Assembly (NCBI GenBank): GCA_001898625.1
Contig: MKUP01000022.1
Span: forward strand, 124,001 to 188,000
Direction: 5' to 3'
Source of the DNA: Burkholderiales bacterium 67-32
Lineage (GTDB): Bacteria; Pseudomonadota; Gammaproteobacteria; Burkholderiales; Burkholderiaceae_B
DNA: 64,000 bases
Under the pieces are notes generated by a model. The model made no database searches. It had not been told where the DNA came from and saw only the letters and a list, made by a program, of their open reading frames with translations. Made by a program: the position numbers and the translations under genes. Position 1 is the first letter of the stretch; each line of letters opens with the position of its first letter. This document shows positions 8,953 to 17,016 of the stretch, in pieces.

Positions 8953-9948
8953 ATGAGCTTCTTCGCACTCCTTCTTGCCTTTCTTGCCGAACAAGTCCGG
9001 CCCCTGCCGCGTTCCAACGCCGTCCATGAAGCCGCCCGTGCCGCGTGCCGATGGGCCGGCCACGCGCTGGACGCGGGCAGCCGCGGCTATGCCGTGCTGG
9101 GTTGGCTGCTGGTGGTGGTGGTCCCGACGCTGGCGATATGGCTGATCGGGTCGCTGGCGTGGTCGGTGCACCCGGTGTTTTCGCTGGTCTTCCACGTGGT
9201 CGTCCTGTGGTTCACGCTGGGGTTCCGGCAGTTCAGCCATCATTTCACCGAGATCCAGTTCGCGTTGGCCCGTGGCGACGTCACGCTGGCGCGCAGCCAC
9301 CTGCAGGAATGGCTGCGGGCATCCGGCGACACCGTGTCCGCCGAGACCATGACCGTGCCGGAGATCTGCCGCACCGCGATCGAGGAAGGCGTGGTCGCCT
9401 CGCATCGGAACGTCTACGGCGTGTTGTTCTGGTATGCGCTGCTGCCTGGCCCATCTGGCGCTGTGCTGTACAAGCTGGCGGGGGTCGCGCGCCAGGAGTG
9501 GGGCGATCGTGCCGATGCTTTCGGCGACGTGGCCCGCCGGGCGTTCTACCTGCTGGACTGGATCCCGGCCCGGATGACGGCGGTCGGGTTCGCCATCGTC
9601 GGCAATTTCGAGGATGCCCTGTACGGGTGGCGCCAGCGAGCCTCCAGCTGGGACGACCCCCAGCGCGGGGTGGTGGTCGAAAGCGCGGCGGGCGCGCTGG
9701 GCGTGCGCCTGGCGCCGGTGTCGAGCAAGTGGCAGCCACCGGCCGAGCCCGTCGATCCCGACCTGGTGGGGCCGGTCCTGCCGGCCTCCGCCGCCAGCGA
9801 GTTCACCGCCGCCGCCGAGGCGCCCGACGAGCCGGTCCGGCTGCCGGATCCGGCCACCCTGCATGCGGCGGTGGGGCTGCTGTGGCGGGCGGTGGTGCTC
9901 TGGATGGCGCTGCTGTTGCTGCTGTCGCTGGTGTCCTGGGCGTCCTGA
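8953..9948 (+). CDS. CobD/CbiB family membrane protein
   Basis: 331 aa. MSFFALLLAFLAEQVRPLP resembles the N-terminus of adenosylcobinamide-phosphate synthase relatives (CbiB/CobD), and hydrophobic segments lie around residues 45-65, 70-90, 160-175 and at the extreme C-terminus (ALWMALLLLLSLVSW). No other cobalamin gene is nearby, so a true B12 role cannot be assumed; in related beta-proteobacteria this orphan gene follows the NUDIX gene. An Ala/Pro-rich linker precedes the last membrane segment. Confidence 0.7.
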   Translation: MSFFALLLAFLAEQVRPLPRSNAVHEAARAACRWAGHALDAGSRGYAVLGWLLVVVVPTLAIWLIGSLAWSVHPVFSLVFHVVVLWFTLGFRQFSHHFTEIQFALARGDVTLARSHLQEWLRASGDTVSAETMTVPEICRTAIEEGVVASHRNVYGVLFWYALLPGPSGAVLYKLAGVARQEWGDRADAFGDVARRAFYLLDWIPARMTAVGFAIVGNFEDALYGWRQRASSWDDPQRGVVVESAAGALGVRLAPVSSKWQPPAEPVDPDLVGPVLPASAASEFTAAAEAPDEPVRLPDPATLHAAVGLLWRAVVLWMALLLLLSLVSWAS

Positions 9949-10059
9949 CGCTTGACGGACCAGGCATGGTGGCATGCCGCCATGCTGCACTGCATGAGGC
10001 CAGGCGCGGTTTCCGGCGCTATAGTGGCTCGGTTCGAACTGACCGGAGCGGGGCCAGCC

Positions 10060-10311
10060 ATGTTCTCTTTCCAATATTGCCCGAATCGCACTTCCCGTGT
10101 GCTGGAAGTGGAGATAGACCCGCTGCAGCGTGGCCCGGGCACGTGGGATGTCAACTGCAAGATCTACGAACAGAGCGAGGGCAGGCGGCTGCTGCTCGGG
10201 CCGACGCTGGCGCTGCGCGACATTCCGGCCCAGTCCGAGCAGGAATGCCTGGACGAAGCCGAGATCCGCATCGCCGATGAAATCGAGAACGACCGTTGGT
10301 TCAAGCTGTAG
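10060..10311 (+). CDS. Small hypothetical protein
   Basis: 83-residue soluble protein, MFSFQYCPNRTSRVLEVEID to the end NDRWFKL, acidic in its second half (ECLDEAEIRIADEIEND). No recognised domain. The ATG at 10060 is preceded by CGGAGCGGGG; the frame stays open back to a TTG at 9952, but the upstream part has no coding character I trust. Flanked by the CbiB-like and DUF3597 genes on the same strand. Confidence 0.55.
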   Translation: MFSFQYCPNRTSRVLEVEIDPLQRGPGTWDVNCKIYEQSEGRRLLLGPTLALRDIPAQSEQECLDEAEIRIADEIENDRWFKL

Positions 10312-10424
10312 CGGCTGGCGTTTCTCAGTTATTGCATCCCGTTACATCCCAGGGCTTGGCACCCTGCGACGGTCTATACAATCGACCGCAGGCATGTGCC
10401 GTTCACGACGATTAGGGGGAAGAT

Positions 10425-10802
10425 GTGAGCATTTTCAAAGCCATACTCGACAAGATTTTCCCATCCAGCCATCCCGCGGTGGCCCAGGAAGCGCCTCCCG
10501 CCGCCGCCCCGGCGCCCGGCGGGGCGGCGGCTCCGGCCATGCCGGCCGTGGATGTGGAAACCATCCTGAACGCCCTGGCGGCCAAGAGCCCCGAGAAGCT
10601 GAACTGGAAGACTTCCATCGTCGACCTGATGAAGCTACTGGGACTGGACAGCAGCCTGGGGGCCCGCAAGCAGCTCGCGACCGAACTGCACTACAGCGGC
10701 GACACCAACGATTCCGCCTCGATGAACATCTGGCTGCACAAGCAGGTGATGCAGAAGCTGGCGGACAACGGCGGCAAGGTTCCCGACGACCTCAGGAAGT
10801 GA
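10425..10802 (+). CDS. DUF3597 family protein
   Basis: 125 aa. The N-terminus MSIFKAILDKIF is followed by an Ala/Pro-rich linker (about residues 18-42) and a compact C-terminal domain with VDLMKLLGLDSSLGARKQLATEL and NIWLHKQVMQKLADNGG, the DUF3597 signature, related to LysM-less partner domains of unknown function. GTG start at 10425 is preceded by AGGGGGA. Followed directly by its own terminator. Confidence 0.8.
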   Translation: MSIFKAILDKIFPSSHPAVAQEAPPAAAPAPGGAAAPAMPAVDVETILNALAAKSPEKLNWKTSIVDLMKLLGLDSSLGARKQLATELHYSGDTNDSASMNIWLHKQVMQKLADNGGKVPDDLRK

Positions 10803-10811
10803 TCGACGGCA

Positions 10812-10837
10812 GGGCGCTCCACGGAGCGCCCTTTTTG
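10812..10837 (+). terminator. Rho-independent terminator after the DUF3597 gene
   Basis: Stem GGGCGCTC / GAGCGCCC around CACG, then TTTTTGTTT. It also lies between two convergent genes and could act in both directions. Confidence 0.88.
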
Positions 10838-10856
10838 TTTCAGGTCCTGTTTTATC

Positions 10857-11840
10857 TCATTCGGGCAGGATGTCGATTTCCTTCGTGATCTGCGCCCATC
10901 GCGCGTGCTCCCGTTTGAGGAACTCGCCGGTCTGGGCCGGGCTGTAGCCCGGCGCGGCGATGGGGCCGATGGTGGCGATACGCCCGGCCACTTCCTCGTC
11001 GGACAGCAGCGCATTGATGTCGCGGTTGACCCGCTCGACCGCCGCCGTGGGCGTGCCGGCGGGCGCGACGATGGCGAACCAGCCCACCATGTCGAAATCG
11101 GGCAGCAGCTCGGACACCGCCGGCACCTGCGGCCAGTCCGGCAGGCGCTTGTCCGAGGTCACCGCCAGCAGCCGCAGGCGTCCTTGCCTGGCGAGCTGCG
11201 CGGTCGAGGCCACGTCGGCCACGATTGCATCCACGTGGCCGCCCATCAGGTTCTGCGCCGAAACACCTACCGACACGTAGGGCACCAGGTTGGCCTGGGC
11301 GCCGGAGCGGGCATTGAACAGGCGGGCGATCATGCCGCCGAAGGTGCGCGGTCCCTCGTTGCCCAGCGTGAACGTGCCCGGCGTGGCCTTGGACCTGGCG
11401 ACCAGTTCCTCGACGGTGCGGATGGGCGAATCGGCCTTGACCAGGATGCCGAACGGGCTGCGGGCGACGAAGGCCACGGGCACGAAGTCCTTGGCGGGGT
11501 CATAGGGCAGCTGCTTGAACAGGAAGGCGTTGGTGACCAGCGCCGCGGTCGTCGCGAAATAGAAGTTGTAGCCGTCGGCGGGCGACCGGGCGGCGGCCTG
11601 CGCGCCCACCGTGTTCTGGCCGCCCGGTTTGTTCTCGATCACGACCGCCTGGCCCCAGCGCGGGTACAGGCGCTCGGACAGCAGCCGGGCGATGTTGTCC
11701 GGGCCGGACCCGGGCGGCTGCGACAGCAGCAGCCGCACCGGTTTGTCCGGCCAGGCCTGGGCCAGCGCCGACCGCAGGGGGGAAAGCGCCGGGACGGCGG
11801 CCAGGGCGGCCAGGGTCTGGATGGCGTGTCTTCTGTTCAT
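10857..11840 (-). CDS. Bug family substrate-binding protein of the aromatic cluster
   Basis: 327-aa periplasmic receptor. Signal peptide MNRRHAIQTLAALAAVPAL with a Tat-like RR but cleaved near SALAQA, then WPDKPVRLLLSQPPGSGPDNIARLL, matching Bug/TctC proteins. The reading frame stays open far upstream into the next gene, but the ATG at 11840 with a GGAGACAACG upstream and the obvious signal peptide fix the start. It is the last gene of a minus-strand cluster with an FAD hydroxylase and a ring-cleavage-type dioxygenase, so it probably binds an aromatic acid or related carboxylate. Confidence 0.9.
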   Translation of the reverse strand: MNRRHAIQTLAALAAVPALSPLRSALAQAWPDKPVRLLLSQPPGSGPDNIARLLSERLYPRWGQAVVIENKPGGQNTVGAQAAARSPADGYNFYFATTAALVTNAFLFKQLPYDPAKDFVPVAFVARSPFGILVKADSPIRTVEELVARSKATPGTFTLGNEGPRTFGGMIARLFNARSGAQANLVPYVSVGVSAQNLMGGHVDAIVADVASTAQLARQGRLRLLAVTSDKRLPDWPQVPAVSELLPDFDMVGWFAIVAPAGTPTAAVERVNRDINALLSDEEVAGRIATIGPIAAPGYSPAQTGEFLKREHARWAQITKEIDILPE

Positions 11841-11863
11841 CGTTGTCTCCTCGCTTGGTGGGG

Positions 11864-13408
11864 TCAATGCAGCGCGTTGCGTAGTTCGTCCAGCAAGGCG
11901 TCCAGTTCTCGCGCATCGGACGCGACGCCATAGACATAGCGGTCGGGGCGCACCACGGCCGCCGTGCAGCGGTGGCGCTCGAACCACGCCGCGCATACGC
12001 CTTCGGTTTCGGCCAGCTCGCCCAGGTCCAGCGTGGCCATGCCCCACTCGGAGGGAAGGGCGGGCACGGCTCCCGCATGGCGGGTGTCCAGCACCAGCCA
12101 CCAGCCGTCTCCCGCCATTTGGTCCAGGTGGACCGCGGTGCCGGCCTGCCTGATCCAGGGCTGGGGGAACAGCGTGCCACGCGCGGGCGTGCCGGCGTGG
12201 GCCAGCAGGCCTTGCTCCAGCGGCGGAATGACTTCCTGGCGCGGCATGTCGCGTACCGTGCCGCCGCATTCGTCCAGCAGGTGGGCGTCGCGGGCGCGGG
12301 CCCGGGCCTCGTCGCGTTCGCAGATCACCGCGCCTATGGCCTTGATGCGGCTGGTCAGGCTGCGCACGTGCTGCTTGCGCTCGATGCCGTAGCTGTCCAG
12401 CAGCGCGTCGGCCCGGGCGTCCGTCATCGCCTGCCGCAGCACGGCGGCCAGCTTCCAGTTCAGATTGGCGACGTCGCGTATGCCCTGGCACATGCCCTGG
12501 CCCAGGAAGGGCGGCTGCTGGTGGGCGGCATCGCCGGCGACGAACACGCGGCCGCGGCGCCAGTCGCGCGCGACCAGCGCGTGGAAGCGGTAGCTGGCCT
12601 GGCGCCAGAGTTCGGCGTCCTCCGGGGTCAGCCAGCGCGACAGCAGCTTCCAGGTTTCTCCGGGCTGCGTGATGGCCTGGGGATCCTCGCCGGGCTTGAG
12701 GGAGATCTCCCAGCGGCGGTGATTGCCCGGGCCGATGACCAGCGTGCAGGGCCGGTCGGGTTCGCAGTACTGCACGCTGGTACGCGGCAGCTTGGCCAGG
12801 CCGCGTTCGTTGGCCAGGACGTCCACCACCAGCCAGGGTTCGTCGAATTCCAGGTCTTCCAGTTCGATGCCCGCCAGCTCGCGTACCGTGCTGGAAGCGC
12901 CGTCGCAGCCGATGACGTATTTCGCGCGCAGGCTGGCGCGGCGGCCGTCCGTGTGGGCCAGGTCCAGCCGGGCGCCCGAGGCGTCCTGCTCCAGGCCGAC
13001 CAGCGTCGTGTCCAGTTCGACGCGGACGTTCGGCAATTGCTGGACGTGGTCGCGCAGGATGCGCTCCACCGGCGGCTGGGTGAAGACGTTCGAGGGCGTG
13101 TAGCCCAGGGGGTAGGGCGGCTCCACCATCGTGAGCCGCTTGATCAACTGGCCATCCACGCCGAAGTACTCCGACGGCGTGAAGGGCTCCACGTACCGGG
13201 AAATGCGATCGACCAGCCCCAGTTGCTGGAAGACCCGCATGATCTCGTGATCGACCGCGATCGCGCGCGGCTTGTCGTAGACGTCGTGTTGCCGGTCGCA
13301 GACATAGACCTTGAAGCCCTGGTTGCCCAGCAGCCCGGCGGCTACCGCCCCGGAAGGACCGAAGCCGACGATGGCGACGTCGTAAAGGGGATGCGCGAAG
13401 GCGTTCAT
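11864..13408 (-). CDS. FAD-dependent aromatic hydroxylase, MhpA-like
   Basis: 514-aa class A flavoprotein monooxygenase. The Rossmann dinucleotide motif is at residues 14-20 (VGFGPSG, a GxGxxG variant), the DG-type region appears as VIGCDGASSTVRE, and the second FAD motif is GDAAHQQPPFLGQGM. This arrangement and the C-terminal thioredoxin-like domain match 3-(3-hydroxyphenyl)propionate hydroxylase and 2-polyprenylphenol-type hydroxylases, which ortho-hydroxylate phenolic acids with NAD(P)H and O2. It stands immediately downstream of an extradiol-like dioxygenase gene, as expected for catechol-forming and ring-opening steps. The true substrate is not evident. Confidence 0.88.
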   Translation of the reverse strand: MNAFAHPLYDVAIVGFGPSGAVAAGLLGNQGFKVYVCDRQHDVYDKPRAIAVDHEIMRVFQQLGLVDRISRYVEPFTPSEYFGVDGQLIKRLTMVEPPYPLGYTPSNVFTQPPVERILRDHVQQLPNVRVELDTTLVGLEQDASGARLDLAHTDGRRASLRAKYVIGCDGASSTVRELAGIELEDLEFDEPWLVVDVLANERGLAKLPRTSVQYCEPDRPCTLVIGPGNHRRWEISLKPGEDPQAITQPGETWKLLSRWLTPEDAELWRQASYRFHALVARDWRRGRVFVAGDAAHQQPPFLGQGMCQGIRDVANLNWKLAAVLRQAMTDARADALLDSYGIERKQHVRSLTSRIKAIGAVICERDEARARARDAHLLDECGGTVRDMPRQEVIPPLEQGLLAHAGTPARGTLFPQPWIRQAGTAVHLDQMAGDGWWLVLDTRHAGAVPALPSEWGMATLDLGELAETEGVCAAWFERHRCTAAVVRPDRYVYGVASDARELDALLDELRNALH

Positions 13409-13513
13409 GCCCGGCCTCCGGACGCGGGGTGTTTCTTCAGGGCGAGACGGGCCGTGCCCGCCAGCCGGACGTGGGGGTGTCGCATGATGGATCCGTGGTT
13501 CGGGAAAGAGGCG

Positions 13514-14416
13514 TCAGGCGGACGAGGGCACGAAGAACACTTCGCTTTGCGCCGTCTTCAGGCGCGCCGATGGCGGCGGCGAGATGCCCCACTGGTCCAC
13601 GCGCCCCGGCGGCCATTTCCAGTCGTCGGGGCTGCCGGCGGCGTAGCCATCGTCGATCTGTTCCACTTCCGCCGTGTATTCGATCACCTCGCCGAAGGGG
13701 CCGATGAAATAGTTGAACGCGTTGTCGCCGGGGCCGTGGCGGCCCGGGCCCCATTCGATCGCGTAGCCGGCGTCTTTCATCCGGCCGCCGCCGCGCATGA
13801 CCGACTCCAGGTCCGGCATGACGAAGGCGATGTGATTCAGCGCGTTGTTGTCCGTGATGCCCACCGCGATCGTGTGATGGTCGGCATTGCAGTTCATGAA
13901 CGCCATGATGCGGGTGAGGTCGGCCAGCCGGAAATCCAGCGCCCGTTCGAAGAAACGCCGGGTGGCGGCGACGTCGGCGCTGTTCAGCACCGCGTGCGCG
14001 AGGCGCACGGGCCGGTCGGGCACGTCGTCCGCGTGGGCATGCCGGGCGTCGCCGGTCACGACCTGGATCAGCCTGCCGTCGGGGTCGCGCAGCAGCAGTC
14101 CGCGGCCGCCGGCCGGGTCGGCCACGGGGCCGATAGGGGCCGCCAGCGTTCCGCCCGCTTCAATGCCGGCGCGGGCGATCGCGTGCAGGGCGTCCTCGCC
14201 GTGCGCCCGCAGCGTGACGTGGCGGATGGCCGTGCGCGGGCCGCGGTGCAGCGCCAACAGATGGTGGTCCGGGCCGGTGCCGCGGAAATACAGGGCGTCG
14301 GGCTTGCGGACGACGACGTCCAGGTGCCAGGTGCGGGTGTAGAAGTCTTCCGCCTTGTCGAGGTCGGGGACTTCCAGGGCTACGCTGCGCAGCCCTTGTA
14401 TGGTGGACGATGCCAT
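13514..14416 (-). CDS. VOC-superfamily extradiol-type dioxygenase
   Basis: 300 aa with two glyoxalase/bleomycin folds. The second contains the metal triad in the expected order: His in RLAHAVLN, His in LNHIAFV and Glu in GEVIEYTAEVEQ, like type I extradiol (catechol 2,3-) dioxygenases. A first inactive-looking module spans about residues 5-120. The ATG at 14416 follows GGAGCAATCACCC. Together with the hydroxylase next door it would open a dihydroxylated ring, but no hydratase or C-C hydrolase gene is present in the window, so downstream steps must lie elsewhere or the role differs. Confidence 0.85.
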   Translation of the reverse strand: MASSTIQGLRSVALEVPDLDKAEDFYTRTWHLDVVVRKPDALYFRGTGPDHHLLALHRGPRTAIRHVTLRAHGEDALHAIARAGIEAGGTLAAPIGPVADPAGGRGLLLRDPDGRLIQVVTGDARHAHADDVPDRPVRLAHAVLNSADVAATRRFFERALDFRLADLTRIMAFMNCNADHHTIAVGITDNNALNHIAFVMPDLESVMRGGGRMKDAGYAIEWGPGRHGPGDNAFNYFIGPFGEVIEYTAEVEQIDDGYAAGSPDDWKWPPGRVDQWGISPPPSARLKTAQSEVFFVPSSA

Positions 14417-14444
14417 GGGTGATTGCTCCGTGATGCGTGCCGCG

Positions 14445-14870
14445 TCAACCCGCCTGCAGGCCGGCGGCGGTGGCGCCGGCGATGCAGATTTCCTCGTCCT
14501 CGTCGCCTGTGCCGCCGCTGGCGCCAGCCGCGCCCAGGATGGCGCCGCTGGCATCGCGGATCAGGATGGCGCCGGTCTGCGGCAGGAAGCGTCCTTGCGC
14601 GGTGGCCGCCAGTGCGACGAAGAAGTTCGGGTTGTCCTTGGCGCGCTGCGCCAGCGTGCGGCTGGAGGCGTCCATGCCCACCGCGGCCCAGGCCTTGCCG
14701 GTCGCGACGTCCACGCGGAACATGCTGGCGCCGTCCTGGCGCTGGGCCGACTTCAGATGCCCGGCGTGGTCCAGCACCACCACGGCCATGGGCTTGTAGC
14801 CTTTGCGGGCGGAATGGGCCAGCGCGCCGGCGATGATGGCATTCGCCTGTTCCAGGGTCAGGCCGGACAT
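14445..14870 (-). CDS. GlcG/HbpS family (heme-binding-like) protein
   Basis: 141 aa. MSGLTLEQANAIIAGALAHARK-like N-terminus, PMAVVVLDHAGHL and GAILGAAGASGGTGDEDEEICIAG are the hallmarks of the GlcG/HbpS family (DUF336), whose members are often found beside aromatic or glycolate catabolic genes and may bind heme or small ligands. The ATG at 14870 with GGAGACGCCCC upstream is preferred to an in-frame start at 14888. First gene of the minus-strand aromatic cluster, divergent from the LysR regulator. Confidence 0.85.
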   Translation of the reverse strand: MSGLTLEQANAIIAGALAHSARKGYKPMAVVVLDHAGHLKSAQRQDGASMFRVDVATGKAWAAVGMDASSRTLAQRAKDNPNFFVALAATAQGRFLPQTGAILIRDASGAILGAAGASGGTGDEDEEICIAGATAAGLQAG

Positions 14871-14962
14871 GGGGCGTCTCCGTTCCAATGAGTGATGCGG
14901 GCAGTCTACGGGGTGGGTAAGTATCTATCCAGACGATTGGGCGAATAGTTAAAATCCATGCC

Positions 14963-15862
14963 ATGGATATTCGTCATGTGGACCTGAACTTGCTGCGCGT
15001 GTTCGACGCCATGCTGGAGCACCGCAGCGTGTCGCGCGCGGCCGAGGCCATCGGCCTGAGCCAGCCGGCCATGAGCGCGGCCGTGGCCCGCCTGCGCACG
15101 CTGTTCAACGACGCCCTGTTCGTGCGGACCGGGGCGCAGATGCAACCTACGCCGCGCGCGCTGGCGCTGGCCCCGGCGGTGCGCCGCGTCATGGAGACGG
15201 TCAAGAGCGAGATCCTGCAGGCCCATACCTTCGACCCGGCCACCAGCGAACGCACCTTCACGCTGATCACGCCCGACATCGGCGAGATCAACTTCGTGCC
15301 CAAGCTGCTGGCGCGCTTCGTCCAGGCCGGCCCGGGGCTGAATCTGCGCACCCTGGCCATGCCGCGCCACGCGGCGGCCGAGGCGCTGGAGTCGGGCGAG
15401 GCCGAGCTGGCCATCGGCTATTTTCCCGACCTGCACAAGGCGGGCATGTTCCAGCAACTGCTGTTCCGCAATCCCTACGTCTGCATCGTGCGCCGCGGCC
15501 ATCCGGACGTGGGCGCTACGCTCACGCTCAAGCAATACCTGGCCTTGCCGCATGCGGCGGTCAGGCCGGGGCGGGAGCACCTGTTCGAGGAATATCTTCA
15601 GCGCAAGAAGCTACGGCGCAGGATCCTGCTGGAGACCTCGCATTTCACCAGCCTGCTGCCCATCATCGAGAGTTCGGACCTGATCGCCACCGTGCCGCAC
15701 GACATGGCTACCGTCTGCGTGCAGCACGCCGACATCCGCATGGTGGACGTGCCGCTGAAGGTGCCCACCATCGAAGTCCACCAATTCTGGCCGCGCCGCT
15801 TCCACAAGGACGCCGGCAACATGTGGCTGCGGGCGCAAGTGCACGAGCTGTTCAGGGGGTAG
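14963..15862 (+). CDS. LysR family regulator of the aromatic cluster
   Basis: 299 aa. The N-terminal HTH reads DLNLLRVFDAMLEHRSVSRA followed by IGLSQPAMSAAVARLRTLF, as in NodD/PcpR-type LysR proteins; the effector domain starts near residue 90 (ERTFTLITPDIGEINF). It is divergent from the GlcG-like gene across 92 bp, the typical arrangement for a LysR activator of an adjacent catabolic operon. Its stop codon TAG runs directly into repeat copy A. Confidence 0.92.
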   Translation: MDIRHVDLNLLRVFDAMLEHRSVSRAAEAIGLSQPAMSAAVARLRTLFNDALFVRTGAQMQPTPRALALAPAVRRVMETVKSEILQAHTFDPATSERTFTLITPDIGEINFVPKLLARFVQAGPGLNLRTLAMPRHAAAEALESGEAELAIGYFPDLHKAGMFQQLLFRNPYVCIVRRGHPDVGATLTLKQYLALPHAAVRPGREHLFEEYLQRKKLRRRILLETSHFTSLLPIIESSDLIATVPHDMATVCVQHADIRMVDVPLKVPTIEVHQFWPRRFHKDAGNMWLRAQVHELFRG

Positions 15863-15945
15863 AGGCCCCCCCCTACGCGCTGACGCGCGCCCCCCAGGGG
15901 GCGATGCGGGTGGACCGGCGGAGCCGGATCCACCGCATCCTGGGT
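15863..15945 (-). repeat. Three-hairpin dispersed element, copy A
   Basis: Begins at the base after the lysR stop codon with AGGCCCCCCCCTACGCGC. Read from the gene outward it contains hairpin 3 (GCGC...GCGC), hairpin 2 (CGCCCCC/GGGGGCG type) and hairpin 1 at about 15903-15939 with arms GATGCGGGTGGACCGGC and GCCGGATCCACCGCATC. Each arm of hairpin 1 carries one unpaired base, at the same positions as in the other four copies. It ends CCTGGGTCTAGT, which is mirrored at copy B. Confidence 0.9.
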
Positions 15946-15968
15946 CTAGTACCGTTATCTTGGGGTGT

Positions 15969-16013
15969 GGCTCCGTTGCTATCGCTGGCTGCCAGCGGTA
16001 GCAATCGTGAGCC
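15969..16013. repeat. Central hairpin between repeat copies A and B
   Basis: GGCTC and GAGCC bracket an inner 13-bp stem, TTGCTATCGCTGG at 15976-15988 and CCAGCGGTAGCAA at 15992-16004, with loop CTG and one wobble pair. With CCTGGGTCTAGT before it and ACTAGACCCAGG after it, it forms the middle of the large palindrome joining copies A and B. Confidence 0.85.
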
Positions 16014-16034
16014 AATCCGAGAGGATGGACTAGA

Positions 16035-16116
16035 CCCAGGAAACCGCGGATCTGGCTTTGCCAGTCCGCCGGTTTCGCCCCCTGGGGGGCGCCCGAAGGG
16101 CGTAGGGGGGGGACCT
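16035..16116 (+). repeat. Three-hairpin dispersed element, copy B
   Basis: Reverse orientation to copy A and ends at the base next to the thioesterase stop codon. Hairpin 1 has arms GAAACCGCGGATCTGGC (its first G shared with the preceding CCAGG) and GCCAGTCCGCCGGTTTC; hairpin 3 is GCCC-GAA-GGGC. Sequences of the stems differ from copy A but pairing is retained by compensatory changes, and the two single-base bulges are in the same places. Confidence 0.9.
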
Positions 16117-16527
16117 CTACCCTATTGCAGTTCGCAAATCGTCGGGCAGGGCGATCGACTTGTGCGTGTCCAGCGAGGTGGTGACCAGGGTCTGGACCGC
16201 CGACATCCGCACCACGTCGTCCGTGCCCACGCAGCGCCAGGCCAGCGTGATCGAACGGTTGCCCAGGCGCGTGACCTCCAGTTCCAGCCATACCTGTTCG
16301 CCGAAGCGGCTGATCGCCCGGAAGTCCGATTCGATGTGCACGGTCGGCATGCCCACCCGCCGCTCGCCCACCAGGCCGTGGTAGCCGCCGGGCAGGATCG
16401 CGTCTATCCAGCTCTCGACCAGGTCGTTGAACAGGATGAAGTACTGTGGATAGAAAATGATGCCGGCCGGGTCGCAGCGCGAGAAGTGGATCTTGTAGGG
16501 AAGGCGGAAGGTGTGCGCGGTTTGCAT
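16117..16527 (-). CDS. Acyl-CoA thioesterase, 4-hydroxybenzoyl-CoA thioesterase type
   Basis: 136-aa hotdog-fold protein. FSRCDPAGIIFYPQYFILFNDLVESW near residue 15 is the 4HBT motif with the catalytic Asp19. The family hydrolyses aromatic or short acyl-CoAs in the cytoplasm. Its end converges on the LysR gene across the A/B palindrome. Physiological substrate is not visible; proximity to aromatic genes makes an aroyl-CoA possible. Confidence 0.88.
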   Translation of the reverse strand: MQTAHTFRLPYKIHFSRCDPAGIIFYPQYFILFNDLVESWIDAILPGGYHGLVGERRVGMPTVHIESDFRAISRFGEQVWLELEVTRLGNRSITLAWRCVGTDDVVRMSAVQTLVTTSLDTHKSIALPDDLRTAIG

Positions 16528-16694
16528 GGGGAGGCAGGCAGGGTTCGTCAGGGAAGGGCGGGCGCGATCGGCTGGCGGAAGCTTACGCGATACTGGCTCG
16601 GACCCGCATGATCGAGATGGACGGGGACGACGTCGACGACGCCGGTCCCGGACGGGCTTGACAGTCGGTGCAGCAGGCTGCGCATGGGTGGGGC

Positions 16695-17003
16695 CTAGGC
16701 CGTGACAGCGTGCGCATGCCGTTTGATCTGCGCCAGGGTTTCCTTCCCGATGGCTTCCCTGGCTCGTTCGGTATCGTAGTGCGCTTGCAGGTTCATCCAG
16801 CTTTGCGCGTCGGTCCCGAAATAAATGCCCAGTCGCACGGCGGTATCGGCGGTAATGGCGCGCTGTCCCTTGACGATTTCGTTGATGCGCCGGGGCGGCA
16901 CACCGATGGCCTTGGCCAGGGCGTACTGTGTAATACCCATCGGCTCCAGCCAGTCGTGGAGCAGGGTCTCGCCGGGAGTGGCGAGGGGAACTTGTCGGGG
17001 CAC
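16695..17003 (-). CDS. higA: HigA-type antitoxin
   Basis: 102-aa XRE-family helix-turn-helix protein: PGETLLHDWLEPMGITQYALAKAIGVPPRRINEIVKG is diagnostic of HigA addiction-module antitoxins, followed by a C-terminal helix region DAQSWMNLQAHYD. It should bind the HigB toxin and repress the operon. GTG start at 17003, 13 bp after the end of the higB reading frame, so toxin precedes antitoxin as usual for higBA. Confidence 0.93.
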   Translation of the reverse strand: MPRQVPLATPGETLLHDWLEPMGITQYALAKAIGVPPRRINEIVKGQRAITADTAVRLGIYFGTDAQSWMNLQAHYDTERAREAIGKETLAQIKRHAHAVTA

Positions 17004-17016
17004 GGTGTTCTCCCTG

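Noticed and set aside
10857..12491. 544-aa open frame that would fuse the Bug protein to part of the hydroxylase frame
   Set aside because: The obvious signal peptide start at 11840 and the overlapping sense hydroxylase gene show the extension is an out-of-frame shadow.
15863..15880. C8/G8 runs in the repeats as phase-variable tracts
   Set aside because: They are outside coding sequence next to stop codons and not near start sites or promoters; length differences are likely drift within the element.
15823..16611. Plus-strand frame through the repeat palindrome (also frames at 61850-62035 and 62490-62744)
   Set aside because: They translate repeat DNA (for example RVDRRSRIHRILG) and share no support other than the repeats.
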